The notes under the pieces were generated by a model. The model had not been told where the DNA came from. It ran no database searches and saw only the letters and a program-made list of their open reading frames with translations. From positions 1 through 64,000 of the forward strand of contig NZ_WIXM01000013.1 in assembly GCF_010993965.1 (NCBI RefSeq): a stretch of 64,000 bases of DNA. The letters are read 5' to 3'. The stretch's first letter is position 1. Each line of letters opens with the position of its first letter. Below are positions 54,555-63,722 of this stretch, piece after piece. The DNA comes from Gracilibacillus sp. YIM 98692. Lineage in GTDB: Bacteria > Bacillota > Bacilli > Bacillales > Amphibacillaceae. The translations under genes were made by a program, and so were the position numbers.

Positions 54555-55664
54555 ATGGGATGGAAGGATGAACAAGTAATAGAGTTAGATTCACTTTATC
54601 AAGGGCTATTTGATTGGTTATGTAAGCAGCATGATTCTATCAGTGGCGGGTTCTATTATGCAAGGAGCTCTATAGCAGATCCAAATTTAACACCAGACAT
54701 AGAATCTACTGCTCAGGCTATCAATATCCTCAGGAGGCATCAGTTACTAGAAACATTACCTATGGAAATAAAAAAGGGCTTGATTCGTTTTTTTCAACTA
54801 AAACAGGATCCTCGAACAGGGTATTTTTATGATAGTAATCCTTATATGAAAATGGATGAGGTGATGGTGCATAGGGCATTGAATTATGCTTCCAATTCTT
54901 TAAAACGAATTGGTTCTAAACCTTTATACCCTATGCCTGTAGATTTAAATGTCGCCCCATCCTACACGAAGTCATTAGCATCGTATAAAAGAAAGTGGGA
55001 AAGTATTGATTTAAGTAATAGTTGGAGAGGCTGTGATATCTTGGCCTCTTCAACTGTGTATATGGGACAGTTAGAACCGTCTAAGCAAGAAGCTTACACA
55101 AAGGAAATGGCCGCATTTCTAGCAGATCTCCAAGATGAAGAAACCGGTCTTTGGGGAGAAGGATCTTATTATGTAAGGATATCGGGAACATTTAAGCTCC
55201 ATACTTTTTATCGAAAGTTTCAGATTCCGATGCCAAATCAGGATAAGATTTATCAAAGCATTTTGTACAGCTTAAGGAATGAAAAAGCATTAGACATGTG
55301 TTATGTCAGAAATCCAATTGATTTATTGTCCTATTTAGATATACCAATAGATGAAAGTGAATTGCGTGAAATTATGACAATTACGATCCAGAATTTAAGG
55401 CGTTTAAAACGAGAGGATGGAGCGTTTTCTAGAGAGGTAGACCATTCACCTAAAGCACCAAATGTAGCCCAAGTGAAGGGGCTGGGGGATTATCCAGATA
55501 TGCCAACACCTGTCATATTAAGTCATGGTTTATATGAAGGGGATATGAATGCAACGACGCAGGCAACGTTGATTAGAAATCAGCTTCATCGTTTTTTAAA
55601 CAAAGAACCACGACCTTTAGTAGATCGTGTTTCTTTTTATGAACTATTAAAACAACAAATATAA
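54555..55664 (+). CDS. Unrecognised helical-repeat (alpha/alpha-toroid-like) protein in pectin operon
   Basis: A 369-residue soluble protein I cannot name. The N-terminal 90 residues (DSISGGFYYARSS, DIESTAQAINILRRHQLL, FFQLKQDPRTGYFYD) recall prenyltransferase/squalene-cyclase-type alpha/alpha repeats. Related phrasing recurs near residue 200 (FLADLQDEETGLWGEGSYY) and near 290 (NLRRLKREDGAFSREVDHS). It ends with a conserved-looking GDMNATTQATLIRNQLH stretch. There is no signal peptide or membrane helix. The gene is tightly placed between permeases and an MFS carrier within the operon. A cytoplasmic carbohydrate-active or binding role is a guess from context. It might be a glycoside hydrolase or lyase with an (alpha/alpha)n barrel. 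Confidence 0.75.
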   Translation: MGWKDEQVIELDSLYQGLFDWLCKQHDSISGGFYYARSSIADPNLTPDIESTAQAINILRRHQLLETLPMEIKKGLIRFFQLKQDPRTGYFYDSNPYMKMDEVMVHRALNYASNSLKRIGSKPLYPMPVDLNVAPSYTKSLASYKRKWESIDLSNSWRGCDILASSTVYMGQLEPSKQEAYTKEMAAFLADLQDEETGLWGEGSYYVRISGTFKLHTFYRKFQIPMPNQDKIYQSILYSLRNEKALDMCYVRNPIDLLSYLDIPIDESELREIMTITIQNLRRLKREDGAFSREVDHSPKAPNVAQVKGLGDYPDMPTPVILSHGLYEGDMNATTQATLIRNQLHRFLNKEPRPLVDRVSFYELLKQQI

Positions 55665-55681
55665 AGAAAGAAGTGTAACGT

Positions 55682-56899
55682 TTGATACAATCTGTGAAGT
55701 TAGATAAGGAAAAGCGTCTATCGAAGGATGCAATAAATATTCTCATTAATCACGCTATTTTTCAATTTGGTGGATCCTTATCGATTATTTTTGTCAATTT
55801 ATATCTATGGCGGTTAACCAATAGTTTATGGGTTAATGGCATGTATAATTTAGTCGCACTTCTTGCTCAAGCAGCAACAACAATCATGATTGGAAAGATG
55901 TCCAAGAGAAAGGGCAGAACAACGATATATCGTTATGGTATTTTTATGACTGCTCTTTTTTATTTGCTCATTGTCCTGATACGTGAAGACATCGTCACCT
56001 ATTTTTATTTATTTGCATTACTAAGAGGGTTAGCACAAGGGTTATATTGGGTGGCTTATTTCACGATTGTACATGAAGTATCTTCAGATCAAAATCGCCA
56101 TCGATACTTAGGCTGGAATCAAATGGTGATGGGATCGAACAACCTTTTAGCACCTGCTCTAGCTGGGTTTGTCATCGGGCTGTTCACAGGGTTAACAGGG
56201 TATATGATTGTCTTTTCTATCGCATTTTGTATGTTTTTTATTGCAACGATTAGAAGTTTTCGTTTTAAAAAAGAGTCTATTCGACATCGCAATTACTATA
56301 TGAAGTATTTGGGACTAATTCTAAAAAAGGAAAAAGCATTTAAAAGTGCTTTAATCGGATGGTTTGTTATTGGGTTTCCGCAAGGGATATTGATGTATAT
56401 TCCGCCCATTTTAATTTATAGCATTTTCGAAAATGAAGGGGTTGTAGGATACTTGAATGCTGGTTTTTTAGCTGTATCGATCCTTTCCAGTTATGTGATA
56501 TCAAGATTCGCTAATATTGCACATACCAAAAGATATTTGTGGATTGCGGGTACAGGCTTCCTGTTAGCGGGTAGTTTTTTAACATGGGAAATTGCGATTT
56601 GGAGCGTTATTGTATTTATGGTTACCTTAAATATATTTAAACCATTGCAAGCGAATGCTTACGCAGCTTACTACTTCCAATGGATAAACCGAATTCCATT
56701 GGGTTCAGAGTTCCGTGTGGAATCAGTCGTTTTAAGAGAAACGATTATCAATATCGGGCGCGGGCTTGGGATTATATCATTTATGGTTTTTTCGGATGGC
56801 ATTAATACCAATACAGTCGCGTATGTCATTTTATTTGCCATGTTGATTCAATTATTATTACCAATTTTAATTAAAACGAAAGAGGGGAAGAAGTCATAA
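55682..56899 (+). CDS. MFS transporter in pectin operon
   Basis: A 405-residue major facilitator protein with about 12 helices. Notable segments are HAIFQFGGSLSIIFVNLYLW, MIGKMSKRKGRTTIYRYG between helices 2 and 3, and the motif ALLRGLAQGLYWVAYFTIVHE. A late WINRIPLGSEFRVESVVLRE cytoplasmic segment is present. The substrate could be a monosaccharide or uronate exported or imported during pectin use; this is not shown by sequence. It starts at TTG 55682 with a weak GAAAGAAG site. Its stop overlaps the kdgF start (TAATG), so the two are coupled. Having both an ABC and an MFS system in one operon suggests substrates of different size. Confidence 0.85.
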   Translation: MIQSVKLDKEKRLSKDAINILINHAIFQFGGSLSIIFVNLYLWRLTNSLWVNGMYNLVALLAQAATTIMIGKMSKRKGRTTIYRYGIFMTALFYLLIVLIREDIVTYFYLFALLRGLAQGLYWVAYFTIVHEVSSDQNRHRYLGWNQMVMGSNNLLAPALAGFVIGLFTGLTGYMIVFSIAFCMFFIATIRSFRFKKESIRHRNYYMKYLGLILKKEKAFKSALIGWFVIGFPQGILMYIPPILIYSIFENEGVVGYLNAGFLAVSILSSYVISRFANIAHTKRYLWIAGTGFLLAGSFLTWEIAIWSVIVFMVTLNIFKPLQANAYAAYYFQWINRIPLGSEFRVESVVLRETIINIGRGLGIISFMVFSDGINTNTVAYVILFAMLIQLLLPILIKTKEGKKS

Positions 56900-57210
56900 T
56901 GAGTATAAATCAATGGGAAAAGGCAGAACCAGGCGTACAGAGAAGAATCCATTCTCCTGGTAAAGAAGTAATGATGATGGAGGTTCTCTTTGAAGAAGGA
57001 GCAGAAGGTTCTTCTCATCATCATCCACATGAACAACTAACTTATTGTGTCGAAGGAAAATTAGCTTTTCATGTAAATGGAGAAGAAAAAGTGATCGAAG
57101 CAGGAGAATCCTTACATATCCCATCTAATGCGGAACATGGAGTCAAAGCATTAAAGAGAAGTAAAATAATCGATATGTTTACACCACTTCGAGAGGATTT
57201 ACTAGGTTAG
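56899..57210 (+). CDS. kdgF: KdgF-type cupin, unsaturated uronate ring-opening enzyme
   Basis: A 103-residue single-domain cupin. The metal-binding motif reads SSHHHPHEQLTYCVEGKLAF, with His and Glu ligands near residues 38-46. The second cupin motif is GESLHIPSNAEHGVKAL with a further His near 80. It ends FTPLREDLLG, a characteristic KdgF tail. KdgF speeds conversion of 4,5-unsaturated galacturonate to 5-keto-4-deoxyuronate, the substrate of KduI, which is encoded in the same operon. It is coupled to the MFS gene by a one-base overlap. Confidence 0.88.
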   Translation: MSINQWEKAEPGVQRRIHSPGKEVMMMEVLFEEGAEGSSHHHPHEQLTYCVEGKLAFHVNGEEKVIEAGESLHIPSNAEHGVKALKRSKIIDMFTPLREDLLG

Positions 57211-57221
57211 GAGGGAAATGG

Positions 57222-58736
57222 ATGAGTTTTAATACTATCACAGAATACGGGGCAGTCGGAGACGGTAAGGTCATGAATACAAACTTTATTCAAAAAGCCA
57301 TTGATAGCTGTGCTGAAAGTGGAGGTGGAACAGTCTATGTTCCAACGGGTGCCTTTTTAACAGGGCCTATTTCTTTAAAGAGTCATATCACGCTTTATTT
57401 AGAAGCGGGGGCGACGTTACGTTTTACGGATGATTTTGAAAAGTATCCAGTTGTAAAGACTCGCTGGTCAGGCTATGTTTGCCATGGTTTTATGCCGCTT
57501 ATTTTTGCAGAAAATGTATCAAACACCGCTATTAAGGGCGACGGGGTGATTGATGGAAATGGAGAAGCTTGGTGGAACATCAACCGTCGGTTAAGAAGAA
57601 AAGAAACTTATATATCGCAGAAAACAGAGGAAATAGCCCATGCGAATCGAGATTTTACAGAACCTGCGGATACTAATTTAGTAGAGTGGCCTTCACAATT
57701 TTTAAGGCCTCCATTAGTTCAATTTTATCAAGCCAAACATATTGAAATATCTGGTGTCACCGTGAAAAATTCGCCGTTTTGGAATACACACCTCGTCTTT
57801 TGTGATGATGTATCGATTCATCGGGTGAAATTTCAAAATCCTTCTGATACACCAAATGGGGATGGGTTGGATTTAGACTCTTGTCAAAATGTACGCTTAT
57901 CGGATTGCCACTTTGATGTTGGGGATGATTGTGTTGTATTGAAATCTGGTATCAATGCTGATGGCCGTCATTATGGAGTTCCGACGAAGAATGTTACTGT
58001 GACAAATTGTACGATGCATCACGGACATGGCGGTGTTGTTTTTGGCAGTGAAAACTCCGGTGGAATAGAAAATGTGACGGTCTCTAATTGTGTATTTGAA
58101 GGAACTGATCGGGGTATCAGAATCAAAACAAACCGAGAGAGAGGAAGCTATATCCGTAATATCTTAGTGAATAATATCCTGATGGAAGATGTTCTATGTC
58201 CAATTGCGATTAATTCTTTCTATCGGCATGGAGTCAGCAAAAGCAATCAAGAGTTGTTAGATGCTGCTAAAATTCCCGTAAGTGAAAAAACCCCAGTTGT
58301 TGAACAAATTCGTATCAGCCATATTACTGCCAAAAATTGCCGTGCAGCAGCAGGCTTTATTTATGGCTTACCCGAAATGCCTGTAAAAGAAGTAAGTTTA
58401 GAGCATGTAACATTGGAAATGACACAGGATGAAACGGTTCCTGGCGGAGAGCCGGATATGGTGCGAGAAGTGATTGAAATGGCTGGTGAAGGCATTTTTG
58501 CGAAATATGTAGAAGATTTAACTGTCCATCATGCGCGAGTCTTAACAAGAAAAGGACCTGCATTAACTGTAGAAGCGTCTGATCAGATTGTATTAGATCA
58601 AGTCTCCTTAAAAAATGAGCCGTTAAATACTCCGGTTGTGACTTATCAAGATACGAATAACATTCATGTGAATGGTCTTCAGTCTGATCAGTTAGGCGAG
58701 TCTTATTTAAAAGAAAAAACAGGGAAGTTGGTGTAA
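57222..58736 (+). CDS. GH28 polygalacturonase-family hydrolase, intracellular
   Basis: A 504-residue right-handed beta-helix enzyme of GH28. It starts NTITEYGAVGDGKVMNTNFIQ. It keeps the catalytic set: DTPNGDGLDLDSC near residue 212, VGDDCVVLKSG near 234, GHGGVVFGSE near 268 and RIKTNRERGSY near 300. No signal peptide is seen, so it acts on imported oligosaccharides, most likely as an exo-acting galacturonidase or rhamnogalacturonan oligomer hydrolase. GGAGGGAAATGG precedes the ATG. Pairing with KdgF/KduI/KduD is notable, because hydrolysis gives saturated galacturonate while these enzymes use unsaturated or keto sugars. Confidence 0.9.
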   Translation: MSFNTITEYGAVGDGKVMNTNFIQKAIDSCAESGGGTVYVPTGAFLTGPISLKSHITLYLEAGATLRFTDDFEKYPVVKTRWSGYVCHGFMPLIFAENVSNTAIKGDGVIDGNGEAWWNINRRLRRKETYISQKTEEIAHANRDFTEPADTNLVEWPSQFLRPPLVQFYQAKHIEISGVTVKNSPFWNTHLVFCDDVSIHRVKFQNPSDTPNGDGLDLDSCQNVRLSDCHFDVGDDCVVLKSGINADGRHYGVPTKNVTVTNCTMHHGHGGVVFGSENSGGIENVTVSNCVFEGTDRGIRIKTNRERGSYIRNILVNNILMEDVLCPIAINSFYRHGVSKSNQELLDAAKIPVSEKTPVVEQIRISHITAKNCRAAAGFIYGLPEMPVKEVSLEHVTLEMTQDETVPGGEPDMVREVIEMAGEGIFAKYVEDLTVHHARVLTRKGPALTVEASDQIVLDQVSLKNEPLNTPVVTYQDTNNIHVNGLQSDQLGESYLKEKTGKLV

Positions 58737-58738
58737 TA

Positions 58739-60307
58739 ATGAAAACATTTAAAAACCCTATCATTCCTGGTTTTTACCCAGATCCGTCTATTTGTCGTGT
58801 AGGTGAGGATTATTACTTAGTAACATCCAGCTTTGAATATTTTCCCGGCGTTCCGATTTTCCACAGCAAGGATTTAGTCCATTGGAAACAAATCGGACAT
58901 GTGTTGGACCGACCGGAACAATTGAACCTAGATCAAACCCCGAATTCCAGAGGTATTTATGCTCCAACGATTCGTTATCATGATGGCGTATTTTATATGA
59001 TTACAACCTTTGTGGTAAGTCAAACAGGAGCAAGGAAGAATTTTTATGTAACAGCAAGCGATCCAGCGGGACCTTGGTCAGAGCCTCATTGGTTAGAAGG
59101 AGCGCCTGGCATTGATCCATCTTTATTTTTTGATGATGATGGAAAGGTTTATTACACAGGAAATCGTAAGCCTCCTAGCGGTCGTCAATATAAGAAACAT
59201 AATGAGATCTGGCTTCAAGAATTGGACTTAGAGAAAAAACAGCTAGTTGGACCAACTTACAGCTTATGGGATGGGGCTTTAAAAAATGCACACGCACAAG
59301 AGGCTCCACATCTTTACAAGATAAATGGCTGGTATTATCTCATTATTGCAGAGGGAGGGACTGGTCATACACATGCGGTCACAATTGCGCGTAGTAAAGA
59401 GGTGACAGGCCCTTATGAAATGACCGAAACAAATCCCATTTTAACGCATCGTCATTTGGGAAATCACCATCCGATTGTCAATGTGGGGCATGCCGATATA
59501 GTAGAAACACAGCATGGAGATTGGTGGATGGTCTGTCTAGCGTCACGCCCATATGGAGGCTATTATAGAAACCTTGGAAGAGAAACCTTCCTTGTTCCTT
59601 TCATTTGGGAAGATGGCTGGCCGATCGTCAATCCAGGTAAGGGCCTGATTGAAGAAGAGATGGAGTTTCCGAATTTAGAAGAACATAAATGGCCAGAACT
59701 GCCGTATGCCGATTCTTTTGAAGCGGATCAATTAGATGACCGTTGGAATTTTTTGCGAACACCAAGAGGTGACTTTTGGTCCTTGACCGAACGTCCAGGC
59801 TATTTACGTTTAAAAGCAAAAAAAGAAACGATTATGGAAGAAGAAAATCCAGCATTTGTAGGACGAAGACAGCAACATATTAATTTTTTAGCACAAACAG
59901 TGATGGAGTTTACTCTTTCTTCTGCAAATGAGACAGCTGGCTTAGTGCTTTTACAAAACCATCAATATCAATTCCGTATGGAAGTGATATTAGAGAACGG
60001 ACAAACGTTTATTCAGCTTATAAGGCGAGAAGATGGAATAGACGAGGAGGTAGCGAAAGAAAAGGTAGCATCCTCAACATTGTATTTAAAAGTAGAAGCA
60101 AGAGGGCAAGCCTACAGCTTTTATTTTACGGAAAAAGCATTTGATTGGAAGGAATTGGCGGTTGGAGTAGATGGAACCATCTTAAGTACAGATAAAGCTG
60201 GAGGTTTTGTCGGAGCTTACCTTGGTATGTATTGTTCGGCAAACGGTTCGGAAAGTACCAATGCTGCTGACTTTGATTGGTTTGAATATCATGGAATAGA
60301 CAGTTAA
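58739..60307 (+). CDS. GH43 beta-xylosidase/alpha-L-arabinofuranosidase-type enzyme
   Basis: A 522-residue two-domain GH43 protein. The five-bladed propeller begins KNPIIPGFYPDPSICRVGEDYYLV with the base Asp15. PGIDPSLFFDDDGKVYYTG holds the second Asp near 128. AHAQEAPHLYKINGWYYLI holds the acid Glu near 190. A C-terminal beta-sandwich from about residue 330 (GDFWSLTERPGYLRLKAKKE) is the usual GH43_C2 domain of XynB-type enzymes. No signal peptide is present. In this pectin context removal of arabinose, xylose or galactose side-chain residues is likely; the specificity is not determined. The start lies two bases after the GH28 stop. Confidence 0.9.
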   Translation: MKTFKNPIIPGFYPDPSICRVGEDYYLVTSSFEYFPGVPIFHSKDLVHWKQIGHVLDRPEQLNLDQTPNSRGIYAPTIRYHDGVFYMITTFVVSQTGARKNFYVTASDPAGPWSEPHWLEGAPGIDPSLFFDDDGKVYYTGNRKPPSGRQYKKHNEIWLQELDLEKKQLVGPTYSLWDGALKNAHAQEAPHLYKINGWYYLIIAEGGTGHTHAVTIARSKEVTGPYEMTETNPILTHRHLGNHHPIVNVGHADIVETQHGDWWMVCLASRPYGGYYRNLGRETFLVPFIWEDGWPIVNPGKGLIEEEMEFPNLEEHKWPELPYADSFEADQLDDRWNFLRTPRGDFWSLTERPGYLRLKAKKETIMEEENPAFVGRRQQHINFLAQTVMEFTLSSANETAGLVLLQNHQYQFRMEVILENGQTFIQLIRREDGIDEEVAKEKVASSTLYLKVEARGQAYSFYFTEKAFDWKELAVGVDGTILSTDKAGGFVGAYLGMYCSANGSESTNAADFDWFEYHGIDS

Positions 60308-60327
60308 AAGGAAAAGAGGCAAAAAGC

Positions 60328-61005
60328 ATGAGTATACAGCTTTTTTTAGCAGGAGATTCCACCATGTCAGATTATGATTACACTCGATACCCGCGAATGG
60401 GGTGGGGACAAGTGTTATCAGATTATTTGGACGAGAGAGTGAATGTTCGAAATCATGCTGCATCAGGAAGAAGCAGCAAGTCTTTTATTGATGAAAAAAG
60501 ATGGACAGAAATGGAGAAACAGTTTCAAAAAGGCGATTACCTGGTTATCCAATTCGGCCATAATGATCAAAAGCCTGATGAGGAGAGGGCGACACAACCA
60601 TTTTCTAGCTATCAAGATAATTTACGTTTCTTTATTCGGCAAGGACGCTCTAACGGTGTGTGTCCAATCCTCTCCACATCGATTGCACGCCGACATTTTA
60701 ACAAAAAGGGTGAGCTTCAAGACACACATGGAGAGTATCTAAAAGCAGTAAGAGATTTGGCGAAAGAGGAAGAAGTTCCTTTGGTAGATATGGCGAAATT
60801 GACGGGCGCTGCTTTACAAGAGCTTGGCGATCAACGTTCCAAAGAATGGTTTATGTGGGCAGATCCTGGTGTTTATGAAGCTTACCTTAATGGAGAAAAA
60901 GACGATACGCATTTAAATGAAACGGGTGCTAGGGAGCATGCTAAATTATTTGTTAGAGAAATCGTGCGTATGGATCATCCGCTTAATGAATACGTCAAGT
61001 TATAA
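60328..61005 (+). CDS. SGNH-family rhamnogalacturonan acetylesterase
   Basis: A 225-residue GDSL/SGNH hydrolase. The block I nucleophile is in LFLAGDSTMSDYD (Ser near residue 11). Block II has ASGRSSKSFIDE, block III QFGHNDQKPDEE (Asn and Asp) and block V DDTHLNETGAREHA with the catalytic Asp and His near 196-199. These features match the CE12 RhgT/YesT group, which removes acetyl groups from rhamnogalacturonan fragments. Lack of a signal peptide indicates cytoplasmic action, like RhgT. AGGAAAAGAGG precedes the ATG. Confidence 0.9.
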   Translation: MSIQLFLAGDSTMSDYDYTRYPRMGWGQVLSDYLDERVNVRNHAASGRSSKSFIDEKRWTEMEKQFQKGDYLVIQFGHNDQKPDEERATQPFSSYQDNLRFFIRQGRSNGVCPILSTSIARRHFNKKGELQDTHGEYLKAVRDLAKEEEVPLVDMAKLTGAALQELGDQRSKEWFMWADPGVYEAYLNGEKDDTHLNETGAREHAKLFVREIVRMDHPLNEYVKL

Positions 61006-61020
61006 ATGGGGGAGTGTTTT

Positions 61021-61851
61021 ATGGAAATTCGTTATGCGAACCATCCGGAGGAAATAAAGCGATATAATACGGGAGAGTTGCGTGAGAAGTTTCTAGTGGA
61101 AAAGCTTTTTGAGCAGGGGAAGATAAGTCTTACATACTCCCATGTGGATCGTATGATTTTTGGCGGCGTGACACCTGCTTTGGAGGATTTAACCATTCAA
61201 TTGGATAAGCAAATTGGAGTGTCTTACTTCCTCGAACGACGTGAATTAGGCATTATTAATATCGGTAATGATGGGTATGTTCTGTTAGATGGAGAAAAGT
61301 ATGAGATGAATCGGCATGACGGGCTTTATGTTGGTCGAGGAACGAAAGAGGTATGGTTTGGTTCTCATGATCCGGCAAAACCGGCAAAGTTTTATATTAA
61401 TTCAGCGCCAGCACATCATACTTATCCAACGGTAAAAATTGATATAAAAGATATTCAGCCATTAGAATTAGGAAAATCAGGGACACTTAATGAACGAAAA
61501 ATTCATCGATATATTCACCCGAATGTGTGTGAAAGCTGCCAATTACAAATGGGACTGACCATGTTAATGCCAGGAAGTGTATGGAATACAATGCCAGCTC
61601 ATACACATGAGCGCCGAAGCGAGGTGTACTTGTATTTTGATATGGAAGAAGATACAAGAGCTTTTCACTTTATGGGAGAACCAAGTGAAACAAGGCATTT
61701 AGTATTAAAAAATGAGCAAGCTGTGATATCGCCGAGCTGGTCGATTCACTCTGGTGTAGCAACAAGTCATTACACGTTTATTTGGGGAATGTGCGGGGAA
61801 AACATTTCATACGATGATATGGATCATATTAAGATGAGTGAATTGCGTTAA
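61021..61851 (+). CDS. kduI: 5-dehydro-4-deoxy-D-glucuronate isomerase
   Basis: KduI converts 5-keto-4-deoxyuronate (DKI) to 2,5-diketo-3-deoxygluconate. The 276-residue protein starts MEIRYANHPEEIKRYNTGEL. Its zinc site is in MPAHTHERRSEVYLYFDME, with the His pair and Glu near residues 196-203, and a later His in SWSIHSGVATSHYTFIWGM near 245. ATG 61006 lies upstream and includes the GGGGGAG site; ATG 61021 gives the usual N-terminus and correct spacing. It lies between the acetylesterase and kduD. Confidence 0.94.
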   Translation: MEIRYANHPEEIKRYNTGELREKFLVEKLFEQGKISLTYSHVDRMIFGGVTPALEDLTIQLDKQIGVSYFLERRELGIINIGNDGYVLLDGEKYEMNRHDGLYVGRGTKEVWFGSHDPAKPAKFYINSAPAHHTYPTVKIDIKDIQPLELGKSGTLNERKIHRYIHPNVCESCQLQMGLTMLMPGSVWNTMPAHTHERRSEVYLYFDMEEDTRAFHFMGEPSETRHLVLKNEQAVISPSWSIHSGVATSHYTFIWGMCGENISYDDMDHIKMSELR

Positions 61852-61863
61852 GGAGGTTGCTGG

Positions 61864-62646
61864 ATGACAGTTGGAATAGAAGGTTTTTCGCTGGATTTTT
61901 TCTCGTTAAAAGGGAAGGTAGCAATCGTAACTGGCGGAAACACTGGATTAGGGCAAGCCTATACTGTTGCTTTAGCGAAAGCTGGGGCAAATGTCTATGT
62001 GGTGACACATGGGACAAATTGGGAGGAAACGAAGCAGTTAGTAGATACTGCTGAAGGAGACGTGGAGTTTTTACAAGCAGATTTGACCGATCGTAAGCAG
62101 ATAAGGGCAATTGTGCCATCGTGTCAAGATGTATTTGACACTGTTGATATTTTAGTGAATAATGCAGGAACAATAAGAAGAAATCCATTGCTGGAGTTTA
62201 AGGAGGAGGACTGGGATGATGTACTCTCCTTAAATTTGGATGCTGTCTATTTGTTAAGTCAAGAAGCAGCTAAAGTGATGGTGGAAAAAGGTTCAGGTAA
62301 AATCATTAACATTGCTTCGATGCTATCTTTTCAAGGAGGTAAGTTTATTCCGCCATACACAGCCAGTAAGCATGCCATTGCTGGATTAACGAAATCTTTC
62401 GCTAACGAACTAGCAGAGCACGGTGTGCAAGTAAATGCTATTGCGCCAGGGTATTTTAAAACAAAAAACACGGCACCAATACGGGAAGATGAAAAACGAA
62501 ATACTGAGATTTTATCACGGATACCAGCAAACAAATGGGGAGACCCAAGCGAATTAATGGGAACTGTCGTATACCTAGCAAGCAATGCTTCCGATTATAT
62601 GAATGGACATGTACTAGCCGTCGACGGAGGATGGTTAGCCAGATAA
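61864..62646 (+). CDS. kduD: 2-dehydro-3-deoxy-D-gluconate 5-dehydrogenase
   Basis: A 260-residue short-chain dehydrogenase that reduces 2,5-diketo-3-deoxygluconate to 2-keto-3-deoxygluconate with NADH. The cofactor loop is AIVTGGNTGLGQAYTVAL, followed by DILVNNAGTIRR. The catalytic Ser is in INIASMLSFQGG and Tyr/Lys are in PPYTASKHAIAGL. FSLDFFSLKGKVA and the C-terminal VLAVDGGWLAR are typical of KduD. AAGGAGG precedes the ATG. It is the last gene of the operon. KdgK and KdgA, needed to finish the pathway to pyruvate and glyceraldehyde-3-phosphate, are not in the window. Confidence 0.93.
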   Translation: MTVGIEGFSLDFFSLKGKVAIVTGGNTGLGQAYTVALAKAGANVYVVTHGTNWEETKQLVDTAEGDVEFLQADLTDRKQIRAIVPSCQDVFDTVDILVNNAGTIRRNPLLEFKEEDWDDVLSLNLDAVYLLSQEAAKVMVEKGSGKIINIASMLSFQGGKFIPPYTASKHAIAGLTKSFANELAEHGVQVNAIAPGYFKTKNTAPIREDEKRNTEILSRIPANKWGDPSELMGTVVYLASNASDYMNGHVLAVDGGWLAR

Positions 62647-62651
62647 AGAAG

Positions 62652-62685
62652 AATGACTAGCGGCCGTACGCTAGTCATTTTTTTA
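62652..62685 (+). terminator. Terminator of the pectin operon
   Basis: AATGACTAGCG pairs with CGCTAGTCATT over a GCCGTA loop, followed by T residues. Confidence 0.93.
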
Positions 62686-62749
62686 ATAAAGATATAGTAT
62701 AAAAATCATGCACAAAATCCATAAACTCCCTCAGTTAGATTCTATTTTC

Positions 62750-62990
62750 TCAAAAATGCTGCGCAGTAACTTATAAATATTATCCTCCCACTCATTTAAC
62801 GATGAGTGGTTAATCTCGCTTCGGAAAAACACTCGCTTTCACCTAAGGGCACAAGTGCGACATCTACTCAAGCTTCCTTTGGTCGCTTTCGCAGTGTCTT
62901 CTTTGCCGTGCTCCCGGAAAGCGAAGTATATTTCTGGAGCGGTCTTCAGAGCTTTTTTAAGACTTATGTCGCAGTTTTGTTCTAATGAGA
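62750..62990. repeat. Intergenic repeat family A, copy 4 (long form)
   Basis: It contains TCCTCCCACT, ACGATGAGTG and TTAATCT, also found at 17140-17180. CCCGGAAAGCGAAGTATATT is shared with copies 1 and 3, and GTCGCAGTTTTGTTCTA resembles copy 1. The centre (62830-62910) has extra sequence. The rest of the roughly 500-base gap between kduD and yyaC is AT-rich, with nothing else identified. Confidence 0.7.
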
Positions 62991-63140
62991 ATTAGTTTGA
63001 ATAAAGCAGATAGGAACGGGCGAGTTTTGGCTGTTTTTTTATTTTATTAGTTAATCTAGTTTTTCCTAATTTTTTTCATAGGTGTATAGAATGTGTATGA
63101 AATTCATATACTACTACTATGATAGATAGGAGGAGAAACT

Positions 63141-63722
63141 ATGAATTCACAGAGGTTGTCTGAAAATAAGCAATTTTACCACTATCAAGAACCTAAACTT
63201 ACAGAGTATTTAAGCGAAATGATTACTCGGTCCATTCCGTATGAGAATCATCACGTTGTTGTCATTTGTATCGGTACTGATCGATCTACAGGCGATTCTT
63301 TAGGCCCTCTCACCGGAACACTCCTTTCTGAAAATAACCATTCCAACATGACGATATACGGAACATTAGCTAACCCAGTCCACGCTGTTAACCTTCAAGA
63401 AAAAATAAAAGAGATTCATACTACTTACAAAAAACCTTACATTATTGCAATAGATGCTTGCCTGGGGAAAATGAAAAATGTCGGTTTCATTATGGCTGCG
63501 GCAGGCCCTTTAAGCCCGGGCAAGGCATTAAAAAAGGATCTATCAAAGGTAGGGGATATGCACATTACAGGTATAGTAAATGTAGGAGGGTTTATGGAGT
63601 ATCTTGTTTTACAAAATACAAGATTACATACAGTCATGGAAATGGCCAAAAAAATGGCGGAAATCTTACATCAAGTAGATATTCGGCTATCTAATAGAGA
63701 GAATAAAAAAGTTATAAATTAA
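63141..63722 (+). CDS. yyaC: Spore protein YyaC (DUF1256)
   Basis: A 193-residue protein of the YyaC/DUF1256 family, related to the germination protease GPR fold. Typical segments are VVICIGTDRSTGDSLGPLTGT near residue 40, YGTLANPVHAVNL, IAIDACLGKMKNVGFI near 105, and VGDMHITGIVNVGGFMEYLVLQ near 140. In B. subtilis yyaC is expressed in the forespore; a peptidase role is predicted. Its presence shows the organism is a spore former. AGGAGGAG precedes the ATG. It stands alone before the larC C-terminal gene. Confidence 0.92.
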   Translation: MNSQRLSENKQFYHYQEPKLTEYLSEMITRSIPYENHHVVVICIGTDRSTGDSLGPLTGTLLSENNHSNMTIYGTLANPVHAVNLQEKIKEIHTTYKKPYIIAIDACLGKMKNVGFIMAAAGPLSPGKALKKDLSKVGDMHITGIVNVGGFMEYLVLQNTRLHTVMEMAKKMAEILHQVDIRLSNRENKKVIN

